From positions 1 to 64,000 of the forward strand of contig JAEEJS010000001.1 of NCBI GenBank assembly GCA_016282015.1: a DNA stretch of 64,000 nucleotides, given 5' to 3'. This document shows, piece by piece, positions 34,423-43,758 of the stretch. The DNA is from Bacteroidales bacterium (GTDB lineage Bacteria; Bacteroidota; Bacteroidia; Bacteroidales; F082). A program made the translations under genes and the position numbers. Under the pieces are notes generated by a model. It had not been told where the DNA came from. It ran no database searches and worked only from the letters and a program-made list of their open reading frames with translations. Positions within the stretch are counted from its first letter, which is position 1. The number at the start of each line of letters is the position of its first letter.

Positions 34423-35979
34423 ATGGCAAACGCAAGAATTCTTTGGGCTGACGATGAGATTGAGCTTCTGAGGCCGCATATTATTTTTTTGGAACAGAAG
34501 GGTTATTCAGTTGAGACCGCAATTGACGGCAGCGAGGCTTTGGATAAGGTCCGCAACGGCCGTTTCGACATTGTTTTCCTTGATGAGCAGATGCCTGGCA
34601 TATCGGGAGTGGAGGCTTTGGAAAAGATAAAGGCCGAGTTCCCCAACCTTCCGGTGGTGATGATTACCAAGAGCGAGGAGGAGCGCATTATGGAGGACGC
34701 CATAGGCAGTAAAATAGCCGATTACCTTATAAAACCTGTCAATCCCAATCAGATTTTGCTTTCGCTGAAGCGTAATCTGGACAATAAAAAGCTGGTTGAC
34801 GAGAAGTCGACTTCCAAATATCAGCAGGAGTTTCGTAAGATTGGTATGGAATTGACCAACAACCTCGATTTCAACGAGTGGATAGCGATGTACAAAAACA
34901 TCACCCGTTGGGAGCTGGAGCTCGAGAAATCGGCTGACGAGGGCATAAAAGAGGTGCTTTTTATGCAGAAACAGGAGGCCAACACACAGTTTTCACGTTA
35001 CATAGAGCGTAACTACTGCGATTGGGTGGCCGGCAAGGGTGCCCAGAAGCCCACAATGTCGCATACTGTGATGCGCGACAAGGTGTTCAACCGACTTGAC
35101 AATAGCGATAAGCCCTTGTTTTTCATATTGATAGACAATCTGCGCTACGACCAGTGGAAGGCCATACAACCTCTGATTGAGAACTATTTCCATGTGGAAG
35201 ATGACGGCATTTACTACAGCATTCTGCCTACAACCACCCAGTATGCCCGCAATTCCATATTCGCTGGCTTGATGCCGCTTGAAATCCGCCGTCATTACCC
35301 CAAATATTGGGTTGACGAGGAGGATGAAGGCACCAAGAACCAGTTTGAGGGCGAGTTGCTGGGCGAACAGCTGCGCCGTTATGGCAAAAACGTGAAGTAT
35401 TCATACAACAAAGTTTTGAATCTGGCAGCCGGAAAGAAGCTGTTCGAGCAGATGAACAACTTGATGCAGAATAAGTTAAACGTTATCGTCTACAACTTTG
35501 TCGACATGCTTTCGCACGCCCGCACCGAGATGGAAATCATACGTGAGCTGGCCGACGACGAGGTGGCTTACCGCTCGCTCATGCTCTCGTGGTTTGAGCA
35601 TTCGTCTCTGTTCGACATGATTAAATTCATATCGCAGAAGGGTTGCGACATGATAGTCACCACCGACCACGGCTCGGTTTGGGTGAAGAACCCGGTGAAG
35701 ATACTTGGCGACAAGGCGGTGAATACGAATTTGAGATATAAATATGGTAAGTCGTTGAAATACAATCCGAAAGAGATGTTTGAGGTGAAAGATCCGGAAA
35801 AGATTTTCCTGCCTCGCATCAATGTCTCCACGGCTTGGGTGTTCGCCCGTTCCAACGATTTCTTCGCATATCCGAACAATTACAATTATTATGTCAATTA
35901 TTACAGGAACACCTTCCAGCATGGCGGTATCTCCATGAATGAAATGATGATTCCTGTGGCATATATGAAGGCAAAATGA
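34423..35979 (+). CDS. porX: PorX-type response regulator with PglZ domain (T9SS regulator)
   Basis: 518 residues. N-terminal receiver domain (1-~120) with acidic pocket ADDE, phospho-acceptor Asp54 in VFLDEQMPG, Thr82 and Lys104 (LIKPVNP). Residues ~200-510 form a PglZ/alkaline-phosphatase-superfamily domain with metal-site elements ILIDNLRYDQW, LPTTTQYARNSIFAGLMP and VTTDHGSVWVKNP. This combination defines PorX, the partner of the PorY kinase that is needed for T9SS gene expression and secretion in Porphyromonas and relatives; there the PglZ domain has zinc-dependent phosphodiesterase activity. Four proteins in this window carry T9SS tails. Overlaps tsaE by ATGA. porY is not in the window. 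Confidence 0.93.
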   Translation: MANARILWADDEIELLRPHIIFLEQKGYSVETAIDGSEALDKVRNGRFDIVFLDEQMPGISGVEALEKIKAEFPNLPVVMITKSEEERIMEDAIGSKIADYLIKPVNPNQILLSLKRNLDNKKLVDEKSTSKYQQEFRKIGMELTNNLDFNEWIAMYKNITRWELELEKSADEGIKEVLFMQKQEANTQFSRYIERNYCDWVAGKGAQKPTMSHTVMRDKVFNRLDNSDKPLFFILIDNLRYDQWKAIQPLIENYFHVEDDGIYYSILPTTTQYARNSIFAGLMPLEIRRHYPKYWVDEEDEGTKNQFEGELLGEQLRRYGKNVKYSYNKVLNLAAGKKLFEQMNNLMQNKLNVIVYNFVDMLSHARTEMEIIRELADDEVAYRSLMLSWFEHSSLFDMIKFISQKGCDMIVTTDHGSVWVKNPVKILGDKAVNTNLRYKYGKSLKYNPKEMFEVKDPEKIFLPRINVSTAWVFARSNDFFAYPNNYNYYVNYYRNTFQHGGISMNEMMIPVAYMKAK

Positions 35980-36407
35980 TAGAAAAACAATTTGAAATAA
36001 ACGGCGTTGACGAGCTTTCGCAGGTGTCTGACCTGCTGATTTCCTGGCGTGACAAGTCGGATATTATTGCTTTTTATGGCCCGATGGGGGCTGGAAAGAC
36101 CACTCTTATCAAGAATCTGTGCCATAAGCTTGGCGTGACAGATGAGGTCAACAGCCCGACCTTTGCCCTTGTAAATGAATATCCTACGCCTGTGGAAGGC
36201 TCGATTTTCCACTTCGATTTCTACAGAATCAAGAAGTTGGAAGAGGTGTATGATATCGGTTATGAGGACTATTTCTACAGCGGACATCTCTGCCTGCTGG
36301 AGTGGCCGGAGCTGATAGATCCGTTGATGCCCGAGCATTTCATTAAGGTAGAGATTGCGTACGGTGAGGGGGATAATGCGAGAAGGATTAAGTGCCAGAT
36401 AGTTTGA
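35976..36407 (+). CDS. tsaE: tRNA t6A biosynthesis ATPase TsaE
   Basis: 143 residues. P-loop ATPase that works with TsaB, TsaC and TsaD to make N6-threonylcarbamoyl-adenosine at tRNA position 37. Walker A GPMGAGKTTLIKNL, then NSPTFALVNEY, FHFDFYRIKKLEEVYDIGYEDYF and LLEWPELIDPLMP are all family hallmarks. Translationally coupled to porX (4-base overlap); aroB starts 7 bases after its stop. Confidence 0.95.
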   Translation: MIEKQFEINGVDELSQVSDLLISWRDKSDIIAFYGPMGAGKTTLIKNLCHKLGVTDEVNSPTFALVNEYPTPVEGSIFHFDFYRIKKLEEVYDIGYEDYFYSGHLCLLEWPELIDPLMPEHFIKVEIAYGEGDNARRIKCQIV

Positions 36408-36414
36408 AGTTCGC

Positions 36415-37458
36415 ATGATTTTATACAGAGAAAATATAGGAAAGATTGCGGAATTGATTGATTCTCACACCAAAACCTTTGTGTTGACGGATGAGAATTC
36501 CAATAGGTTATGCCTTGGAGTTTTGAGGGAGGCTGGCTTGGATATAGAGAGATTTGTGAAAATAGTCATTCCGGCAGGAGAACAGCACAAAAACCTTAAA
36601 ACTGTAGAGTATATTTGGTCGCAACTTGTTGAAAACAAGGCAGATAGGAAGTCGCTTCTGATTAATTTGGGCGGCGGAATGCTGACCGATATTGGAGGCT
36701 TTGCCGCTTCTTGCTACCAAAGAGGTATAGATTTCATCAATGTACCGACCACTCTGCTGGCTATGATAGATGCCGCGGTGGGAGGGAAGACCGGTATTGA
36801 TTTTCAGGGACTTAAAAACCAAATTGGACTGTTTTCCCAGCCTTTGGCCGTGCTGATACTGGAAGATTTTCTGGCAACCTTGCCTAAGCGCGAGTTGCAG
36901 TCGGGCTTGGCTGAGATTATAAAATACGGTTTCATAGTAGACAAAAGTTTTTTAGAGGCTTCGCTAACTGAAAACGCTGCAAATCCTATTGATTCTGTGT
37001 TTGTTAGAAAAGCGATAGAGGCCAAGGATGTGATAACTCGCAGCGATGCCAACGAACAGGGCCTGCGCAAGATTTTGAATTTCGGACATACCGTCGGACA
37101 TGCTTTGGAGACTTATCTGATAGGCCGGGGCGGAGATATCCGGCATGGCGAGGCGGTGGCTCTGGGTATGATTCCAGCCCTGTATCTTTCGGAGAAATAT
37201 TGCCATTTGGACCACAAATGGACTCTTTATTACAAAAGCCTTTATGCCAAAAATTTCAACAGATTCGATTTGAGCGGAATAGCTGCCGAAGATCTGCTGG
37301 AGATTATGCGTCATGACAAGAAAAACGAAGGCGGCGATATCAGATTTGTGCTAATTGAAGACCTCGGGAAGCCGGTTTATGACGTTGTTGTAGACTTAAA
37401 GTATATTCTAGATTCTGTCAATTATCTTATTGAATATCAAAAAAATGAAAATTGTTGA
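36415..37458 (+). CDS. aroB: 3-dehydroquinate synthase AroB
   Basis: 347 residues. NAD- and metal-dependent second step of the shikimate pathway. Seen: IPAGEQHKNLKTVEYIW, LGGGMLTDIGGFAASCYQRGIDFINVPTTLLAMIDAAVGGKTGID-type core (36661-36800), the metal-ligand region LAEIIKYG, and NFGHTVGHALE with RHGEAVALGM. Length is normal for the family. aroA begins within its last codons, giving a 14-base overlap. Confidence 0.96.
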   Translation: MILYRENIGKIAELIDSHTKTFVLTDENSNRLCLGVLREAGLDIERFVKIVIPAGEQHKNLKTVEYIWSQLVENKADRKSLLINLGGGMLTDIGGFAASCYQRGIDFINVPTTLLAMIDAAVGGKTGIDFQGLKNQIGLFSQPLAVLILEDFLATLPKRELQSGLAEIIKYGFIVDKSFLEASLTENAANPIDSVFVRKAIEAKDVITRSDANEQGLRKILNFGHTVGHALETYLIGRGGDIRHGEAVALGMIPALYLSEKYCHLDHKWTLYYKSLYAKNFNRFDLSGIAAEDLLEIMRHDKKNEGGDIRFVLIEDLGKPVYDVVVDLKYILDSVNYLIEYQKNENC

Positions 37459-38740
37459 TATAAATAAGATTTTTGATGTGGAGGTAAGTCTGCCGGGCAG
37501 CAAGAGCGAGAGTAACCGAGCCCTGATGATTTGTTATTACAGAGGTGATTTTAAGGGTTGCAAGGACGGCTTTGAGGGCTTGAAATCCAAAATAAGAAAC
37601 CTTTCTGCGGCTGACGACACCCGGTTGTTAGCGGAAATATTGACAAAACTTTCCAATGGATTTTATTCGTCCGGGCAGGCGGCCATCGACTGCCATAATG
37701 CCGGCACAGTGCTGCGTTTTTTGGTAACGGCTTTGGCTCTGCGGGAGGGCGATTATGTGCTTACCGGATCGGACAGAATGCTGCAACGTCCGGTGGGTGA
37801 TTTGGTTGATGCCTTGCGAATGATGGGGGCCGATATTGAATACATGGACCTTGAAGGTTTTGCGCCTCTGAAAATACATGGAAGACCTAATCTTTTATCG
37901 AGCTGGCTTGAAAAGGACTGCGTCGTAGCTGTGGATATAACCCGCAGTTCGCAATTTGCCTCGTCGATTTTGTTGGCGTTGCCTGCCATGATGGCGGGTA
38001 AAGCATCGCGAAACGTTGATTCTGCGCGAGGGCGCGCTACTTTGCGCCTGATGGGAGAGCTTTCGTCTCTGCCTTACATCGACATGACTCTTGAGGTGAT
38101 GCGCCGTTACGGGGCCAAAGTATGTCGAGAAGGACGCGATGTAGTGTTAGAACCATCTGAGTATCAGAATGTTGACTATGTGGTTGAGGGCGATTGGAGC
38201 GCGGCCTCATACTGGTACGAAATGGTAGCTTTGAGCGAAAGAGGCCGCGCGACTCTGAAAAACCTTCATTTGGATTCGGCCCAAGGCGATGCCGTTGTGG
38301 CTAAATTGTTCGAATCCATGGGCGTAGAGTCGATGCAATGTGGAAACGATGTGGTCATCAACAAACACCCCGATATGGCCGTAAATGAGCTAAAAAGCCT
38401 GTTTTTGCGGTATAATTTCACCGACACCCCTGATTTATTCCCGACCATTGCCGCCACCTGCGCGGGGCTGGGAATTCAAACTGATTTCACGGGCTTACGT
38501 AACCTTGCCATCAAGGAGTCGGATAGGGTGGCGGCGATGACTGCCGAGTTGTCGAAGATAGTGCCGTCTTCCAAAACGTCGCAGATAGTTTTCGATTCGC
38601 ATAATGACCACCGCATCGCAATGGCACTGGCGCCGCTTGCAATGAAAATCGGCGCTCTGGAGATCCAAAACGCCGAAGTTGTATCAAAGTCGTATCCAGA
38701 CTTCTGGAAAGAATTTCAAAAGTTTATTCCCAGCCGGTAG
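37445..38740 (+). CDS. aroA: 3-phosphoshikimate 1-carboxyvinyltransferase (EPSP synthase) AroA
   Basis: 431 residues from the ATG at 37445 (a TTG 15 bases upstream is less likely). Joins PEP to shikimate-3-phosphate. Motifs: LPGSKSESNRALM, CHNAGTVLRFLVTALA (variant of the usual GNAGTA), QRPVGDLVDALRMMGADI, SSQFASSILLALP, the late KESDRVAAM and the NDHRIAMALAPLA active-site segment. Overlaps aroB by 14 bases on the same strand and its last 17 bases overlap the convergent CCG-domain gene, so this operon ends without room for a terminator. Confidence 0.95.
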   Translation: MKIVDINKIFDVEVSLPGSKSESNRALMICYYRGDFKGCKDGFEGLKSKIRNLSAADDTRLLAEILTKLSNGFYSSGQAAIDCHNAGTVLRFLVTALALREGDYVLTGSDRMLQRPVGDLVDALRMMGADIEYMDLEGFAPLKIHGRPNLLSSWLEKDCVVAVDITRSSQFASSILLALPAMMAGKASRNVDSARGRATLRLMGELSSLPYIDMTLEVMRRYGAKVCREGRDVVLEPSEYQNVDYVVEGDWSAASYWYEMVALSERGRATLKNLHLDSAQGDAVVAKLFESMGVESMQCGNDVVINKHPDMAVNELKSLFLRYNFTDTPDLFPTIAATCAGLGIQTDFTGLRNLAIKESDRVAAMTAELSKIVPSSKTSQIVFDSHNDHRIAMALAPLAMKIGALEIQNAEVVSKSYPDFWKEFQKFIPSR

Positions 38741-39449
38741 TCAGCACGTCCACAATGTGGATGACCTTAATCGGCAATCCCTGTTTCCTGGCGTATGAGT
38801 CGAGGTGCATCAGGCACGACATGTCGTTGGTTATCAGGTATTCAGCGCCAGCATCCATGGCATCCTTCAGCTTTTTGTCGGCCATAGACGAAGAGATGGC
38901 TTCGTGTTGCACGGCAAACAGTCCCTTGCCGAAACCGCAGCATATCTCGGGGTGTTTAAGCTCCACCAGCTCAAGCCCGTTGACCTTGGCGAGGAGCTGA
39001 CGGGCCTCGTCTTTCTGCCCGAGTTCCCTCAGCGACGAGCAGCAGTCCATGTAGGCGGCCTTGTGGTGGAAGACGGCCTCGAAAAAGTCCTTATGCAGCT
39101 GATTTACAAGGAAATCAGTAATTTCATACATGTTTGAGACAAAGCGTTTGCACTCCAGATGCATGCTGGAATTGTAAAACAGCTCTTTGAATCTGGTCTT
39201 GACAAAACCCACGCAAGATGCGCTTATGCCCACTATTGGGCGGTTGTTGGGGAAATAGTGTATGAATTTCTCGGCCACATTCCTCGACTCTTCAACAAAG
39301 CCGCTGTTGAAGGCAAACTTGCCGCAGCAGGTCTGCTCGGGGTTGTAATCCACCTCCACGCCGGCCGCTTTGAGCAGCTTCACGGTGTTCATGGCCGTCA
39401 TGGGGTAGAACTGGTCGATAACACAAGAAACAAAGAGGTCTACTGTCAT
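38724..39449 (-). CDS. LutA/YkgE-like CCG-domain (Fe-S) protein
   Basis: 241 residues with two cysteine-rich CCG domains: TCCGKFAFNSGF after the N-terminal DLFVSCVIDQFYP, and CCGFGKGLFAVQHEAIS near the end, plus DCCSSLRELG in the middle. This is the domain pair of LutA/YkgE of lactate oxidation and of heterodisulfide-reductase-like and GlpC proteins, which bind [4Fe-4S] clusters. The LutB and LutC partners are not adjacent, so the substrate and partner are open. The 3' end overlaps aroA by 17 bases tail to tail. Confidence 0.82.
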   Translation of the reverse strand: MTVDLFVSCVIDQFYPMTAMNTVKLLKAAGVEVDYNPEQTCCGKFAFNSGFVEESRNVAEKFIHYFPNNRPIVGISASCVGFVKTRFKELFYNSSMHLECKRFVSNMYEITDFLVNQLHKDFFEAVFHHKAAYMDCCSSLRELGQKDEARQLLAKVNGLELVELKHPEICCGFGKGLFAVQHEAISSSMADKKLKDAMDAGAEYLITNDMSCLMHLDSYARKQGLPIKVIHIVDVLTTGWE

Positions 39450-39467
39450 GATTCTAAACGATTTAGC

Positions 39468-41576
39468 TTATTTTAAACCACGGGCTTCCAAATATGGCTC
39501 AATGCTTGGCTCCTGACCGCGGAACTTCTTGTACTGAACCATGCCCTCATCGTTGCCGCATTCCTGCAAGCAGTTGATTCTAAATGATTTTGCCAGCTCC
39601 GGATTGAACAAGTCGCCCGATGTCTTGAAGTAGTTGAAAGCGTCTTTGTCGAGCACCTCGGCCCAGGTGTAGGCGTAGTAGCCGGCGCTGTATCCGCCGT
39701 TGAAGATGTGTGAGAAGTTGGTGCTGCGATAGCGTGGCTGAATCTCAGGAATCAGGCCAATGGCGTTCATCTGCTGTTTCTCAAACTGATCGACATCCAT
39801 ATTGTCGATTTCGTCCAAGTCGGTCAGCTCGTGATATTTCATATCCAGAATTGAGGCTGCTATGAGCTCTGTGGTCATAAAGCCCTGGTTGAACAAGGCG
39901 CTGTTTTCAATCTTTGCGATGAGGCTGTCCGGCATAACCTCGCCTGTTTTGTAATGCTTGGCATACATGCGGATAACCTCAGGCTCTCCGGCCCAGTTTT
40001 CCATGATTTGCGAAGGCATCTCCACATAGTCGTGAGGCACATTGCCGCATGTGCGGCTGTATTTTCCCTTCGAGAAGAAGGCGTGCAGCGAGTGTCCGAA
40101 CTCATGCCACATGGTCTCGGTTTCGTCCCAGGTGAGCAGGGCAGGAGCGTCGCCAGATGCCGGGGTGAAGTTCATAACCAGCTGAATCAGAGCCGGATGC
40201 CACACTCCGTTGATGTCGTAGCCGCCTTCGCGGAACGAGGTGCACCAGGCACCGCCGCTCTTCGACTCGCGCGGATAGAAATCGAGATAAAGCAGACCTA
40301 GGATAGTTCCGTCAAAGTCTTTAACCTCGTAAGTCTCAACGCCTTCAAAATATACCGGAATGTCGGCTCTCTGTTCGAAAGTCACTCCGTACAGCTTGTT
40401 GGCGGCCATAAACATGCCGTTGCGCACGTTGCCGACCGAAAGATAAGGTCTGATATAGTTCTCGTCGAAATCATATTTTGCCTTGCGGAGCTGCTCGGCG
40501 TAATACCACCAGTCGCTGCGTTCGATTTTGTTGGGCTTGCTGATTTTCTGCATCTCGGCAAGCTCTTTTTTGGCCAGTTTGTTGGCGGCTTTGAAGATAT
40601 CGCTGAGGAATTTGTCGACTGTCTTGTCGTCTTTTGCCATATTGACGTCGAGCACGTAGTTGGCGTAGTTGTCATAGCCGAACAAATTGGCTTTTTGCAG
40701 TCTCAATGTCAGCATTTCCTTGATAATGGCCTTGTTGTCGTACTCGTTGTTGTTGTCGCCTCGGTTGTAGTAGGCTTCGTACATCTGTTTGCGCAAAGTC
40801 GCATCGTCGGCGTAGGTGAGGAATGGAATGAGGCTGGGTTTGCTCAAAGTGAACACCCATTTGCCCTCTATGCCGTCTTTCTTGGCTTGCTCGGCGGCGG
40901 CGTCTATGCTGCTCTGCGGAAGACCGGCAAGCTCAGCTTTATTGTCGATGACAAGCTTGTAATTGCTGTTCTCCTTCAGGAGGTTATTGCCGAACTGCAG
41001 GCTTAAGGTGGATAACCTTTCGTTGATTACGCTCAGTTTTGCCTGTCCTGTGGCAGAAAGGCCTGCGCCATGGCGGAGGAAGTCCTGATGATATTTTTCA
41101 ACCACACGTATCTGCTGATCGTCCAAACCCATTTCGTTGCGATGCTGATACACATAATCTATGCGTCCATACAATTTGGGGTTCATCATTATGCTGTCGC
41201 TGTGCTTTGAGAGCATGGGATATAATTCCTCGGCCAGCTCAAGCATTTGGTCGTTGCTCATGCATTCCATCATGTTGAAAAACACTCCGCTGACTTTGCT
41301 GAGCAGCTCGCCCGACTTGTCATAAGCCCAGATGGTGTTGTTGAAATCAGGGGTGGCAGGGTTGTCGCAAATGGCAGCGACCTCGGCTTGCTGCTGTTTC
41401 ATGCCCTCTATGAAAGCCGGTTTGTAATGCTCTATTTTTATTTTGTCGAAGGCCGGTGCTTCGAGGTATGTACCATAGTCTGAGAAAAACGGATTATCTT
41501 TATAATCGTTTGAATTGCAGGATGTTAAGCCTATAATGCTCATTGCGGTAATGATTAAAATGTTTTTAAATTTCAT
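39468..41576 (-). CDS. dcp: M3 family zinc metallopeptidase, lipoprotein (peptidyl-dipeptidase Dcp type)
   Basis: 702 residues from the ATG at 41576 (41582, two codons upstream, is equally possible). The N-terminus is a lipoprotein signal with lipobox IIGLTSC, so the enzyme is probably anchored in the envelope, unlike the cytoplasmic E. coli Dcp. The M3 zinc site is clear: TMWHEFGHSLHAFFS. Other family segments: FTPASGDAPALLTWDE, FSHIFNGGYSAGYYAYTWAEVLDKDAF. It should remove dipeptides from C-termini of short peptides, feeding on products of secreted proteases. Promoter at 41602-41609. Confidence 0.93.
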   Translation of the reverse strand: MKFKNILIITAMSIIGLTSCNSNDYKDNPFFSDYGTYLEAPAFDKIKIEHYKPAFIEGMKQQQAEVAAICDNPATPDFNNTIWAYDKSGELLSKVSGVFFNMMECMSNDQMLELAEELYPMLSKHSDSIMMNPKLYGRIDYVYQHRNEMGLDDQQIRVVEKYHQDFLRHGAGLSATGQAKLSVINERLSTLSLQFGNNLLKENSNYKLVIDNKAELAGLPQSSIDAAAEQAKKDGIEGKWVFTLSKPSLIPFLTYADDATLRKQMYEAYYNRGDNNNEYDNKAIIKEMLTLRLQKANLFGYDNYANYVLDVNMAKDDKTVDKFLSDIFKAANKLAKKELAEMQKISKPNKIERSDWWYYAEQLRKAKYDFDENYIRPYLSVGNVRNGMFMAANKLYGVTFEQRADIPVYFEGVETYEVKDFDGTILGLLYLDFYPRESKSGGAWCTSFREGGYDINGVWHPALIQLVMNFTPASGDAPALLTWDETETMWHEFGHSLHAFFSKGKYSRTCGNVPHDYVEMPSQIMENWAGEPEVIRMYAKHYKTGEVMPDSLIAKIENSALFNQGFMTTELIAASILDMKYHELTDLDEIDNMDVDQFEKQQMNAIGLIPEIQPRYRSTNFSHIFNGGYSAGYYAYTWAEVLDKDAFNYFKTSGDLFNPELAKSFRINCLQECGNDEGMVQYKKFRGQEPSIEPYLEARGLK

Positions 41577-41601
41577 GTTCATTTTTGTTTTGTACGAGTT
41601 G

Positions 41602-41609
41602 CAAAGATA
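41602..41609 (-). promoter_or_regulatory. -7 box of the M3 peptidase gene
   Basis: TATCTTTG on the minus strand followed by CA; start of transcription near 41596 would leave only ~14-20 bases before the start codon. Confidence 0.5.
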
Positions 41610-41688
41610 CAACAAAAGTTTGAAGTTCGGACTGTGAAGTTTGAATTTATTAATTTGTCTTTTAGTATTAAAAAAAATTACTTTTTCC

Positions 41689-41719
41689 TTGTTTTTCTAA
41701 ACAATAAGTCGTATGTTTG
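41689..41719 (+). promoter_or_regulatory. Promoter of the glycogen operon
   Basis: TTG (41689-41691), 20-base spacer, TATGTTTG (41712-41719), 23 bases before the debranching enzyme ATG. Divergent from the M3 peptidase promoter. Confidence 0.6.
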
Positions 41720-41742
41720 CATCTTGATTTAATTATTGTAAA

Positions 41743-43758
41743 ATGGCATATATCTCGTTCGAAAAACAGCAATTGGTGAACCTGGAGTTTACCATGAATA
41801 AGGAGATTTTGCGGTCTAACCGTTCGGGCGCCTTTTATAATACGACTATAATCGGTTGTAATACAAGGAAATACCACGGATTGTTGGTGGCACCTCAGCC
41901 TCAGCTCGACAACAACAATCATGTGCTGCTTTCGTCAATTGACGAGACGATTATCGCAAACAAAGAGGAATTTCATCTGAGTGTGCATGAATATAAGGAT
42001 GGCACTGTAGCTCCCCGCGGACATAAGTATTTGCGCGAGTTTACAGCCGAGCCTATCCCTAAGCTTAAATACCGTGTCGGCAGCTCTATCCTTACAAAAG
42101 AATACATTTTTGAGGAGAAAGAGCCGCGCATTCTGATACGCTACACTCTTTTGGAGGCAGCACAGCCCATTACACTGCGCCTGATGCCGTTCCTCGCATT
42201 CCGCAATGTGCACATGCTGACCCGCGAAAACTACGACGCTAATCGTAAATATGTACCGTTGAAGAACGGTGCGGCATGGAAGATGTATGAGAATTACGAC
42301 ACTCTTTGCTTCCAGACATCCAAAGCCAACGAGTATACTCATTGCCCGCTTTGGTACAAGGATGTTTTCTATATCCGAGAGTTTGAGCGTGGATACGATG
42401 CCGTTGAGGATCTGTACGTGCCAGGTTTCTTCGAGGTTGCGATGAAACCGGGCGACTGCGTGGTGGTGTCGGTTGGTCTGGAAGAGAAAAATCCGGCTTC
42501 CTTCAAGAAACAGTTTGAGAATCAGATAGAACACCGCATTCCTCGCGACAGTTTCGAGCATTGTCTGCAGAATTCGGCTCAGCAGTTTGTCATACATGGC
42601 GAGGACGGCACCAGAATGTATGCCGGCTTCCCGTGGTTCGGCTCATGCAGCCGCGACACTTTCCTGTCGCTCCCGGGCATCTGCTTAGCCAACGGAGACG
42701 AAAAGACATTCCGCGAGATGCTGCAGTATTTCATAGAGAGAATGCATGGCGCTTTCTTCCCGCACAGGTATTATCAGAAAAACCTGTATTACACAGCTGT
42801 CGACTCTCCTCTGTGGTTCTTCATGGACTTGCAGAAGTATGAGTCAATGCTCGGCAAAGAGAGAAAAGCCATCTGGCACGACTACGGCGGGGTTATCACC
42901 AAGATTCTGGACAGTTTCATCGAAGGCACCGACTTCGACGTGAAGGCTCAGGACAACGGTCTGCTTTATGCCGGCAACAAAACTCTGGCCCTTACTTGGA
43001 TGAACGTTTTCTGCGACGGCAAGCCTTGGACTCCGCGTACCGGCTATGCCATAGAGGTGAACGCCTTGTGGTACAACGCCTTGCGTTATGGAGTGGAGCT
43101 GCTGAAAGCCGCCAGCGCGAGAAACAGGCATCTGAAGCTGTGGCAGGAATATGCCGACAAGGTGGAGCAGTCGTTCTTGCCTACGTTCTACAACGCCGAG
43201 AAGAATATGTTCTACGATTATGTGAACGAGAGTGAGAAAAACGAGATGGTGCGACCCAACATGCTGCTGGCCGGCTCTTTGCGTTATTCTCCTCTGACAG
43301 ACGAACTGAAGAAACGCATACTCGATATTACCCGTTCTGAGTTGCTGACAATCAGGGGATTGCGTTCGCTTTCACCTCGTGATTCGGCGTACAAGGGCAT
43401 CACCTTGGGCAATCACCGCGAGCGTGAGCAGGCTTATCACAACGGCACTGTATTCCCTTGGTTGATAATGCCTTACACCGATTTGTGTGTCAGGATTTAC
43501 GGAAGAACGGCTCTGCCATACCTCGAAGACCTGTACAACGGATTTGAGGATGCCATCTATGAAAACGGCATAGGCAGCATTTCCGAGATATATGACGGCA
43601 ATCCGCCTCACGAGGCCCGAGGCTGTATCTCACAGTCGACCAGCGTGGCGGCCCTGCTGTATCTGAACCATGTGATTAATTATCTGAAGAACGATGATCC
43701 GCTGTATGCGATTCATCATGTCTTCGGCGATAATAACCCCAAAAATAAACAATTATGA
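41743..43758 (+). CDS. Glycogen debranching enzyme (amylo-alpha-1,6-glucosidase type)
   Basis: 671 residues. N-terminal GDE_N beta-sandwich (about 1-260: NRSGAFYNTTIIGCNTRKYHGLLVAP, PRILIRYTLLEA), then an (alpha/alpha)6 GDE_C catalytic domain with WFGSCSRDTFLSLPG (~302), ALTWMNVFCDGKPWTPRTGYAIEVNALWY-type core (42990-43075) and QAYHNGTVFPWLIMPY. It hydrolyses alpha-1,6 branch residues of glycogen. First gene of the operon; its stop overlaps the GT4 start by ATGA (43755-43758). Confidence 0.92.
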   Translation: MAYISFEKQQLVNLEFTMNKEILRSNRSGAFYNTTIIGCNTRKYHGLLVAPQPQLDNNNHVLLSSIDETIIANKEEFHLSVHEYKDGTVAPRGHKYLREFTAEPIPKLKYRVGSSILTKEYIFEEKEPRILIRYTLLEAAQPITLRLMPFLAFRNVHMLTRENYDANRKYVPLKNGAAWKMYENYDTLCFQTSKANEYTHCPLWYKDVFYIREFERGYDAVEDLYVPGFFEVAMKPGDCVVVSVGLEEKNPASFKKQFENQIEHRIPRDSFEHCLQNSAQQFVIHGEDGTRMYAGFPWFGSCSRDTFLSLPGICLANGDEKTFREMLQYFIERMHGAFFPHRYYQKNLYYTAVDSPLWFFMDLQKYESMLGKERKAIWHDYGGVITKILDSFIEGTDFDVKAQDNGLLYAGNKTLALTWMNVFCDGKPWTPRTGYAIEVNALWYNALRYGVELLKAASARNRHLKLWQEYADKVEQSFLPTFYNAEKNMFYDYVNESEKNEMVRPNMLLAGSLRYSPLTDELKKRILDITRSELLTIRGLRSLSPRDSAYKGITLGNHREREQAYHNGTVFPWLIMPYTDLCVRIYGRTALPYLEDLYNGFEDAIYENGIGSISEIYDGNPPHEARGCISQSTSVAALLYLNHVINYLKNDDPLYAIHHVFGDNNPKNKQL

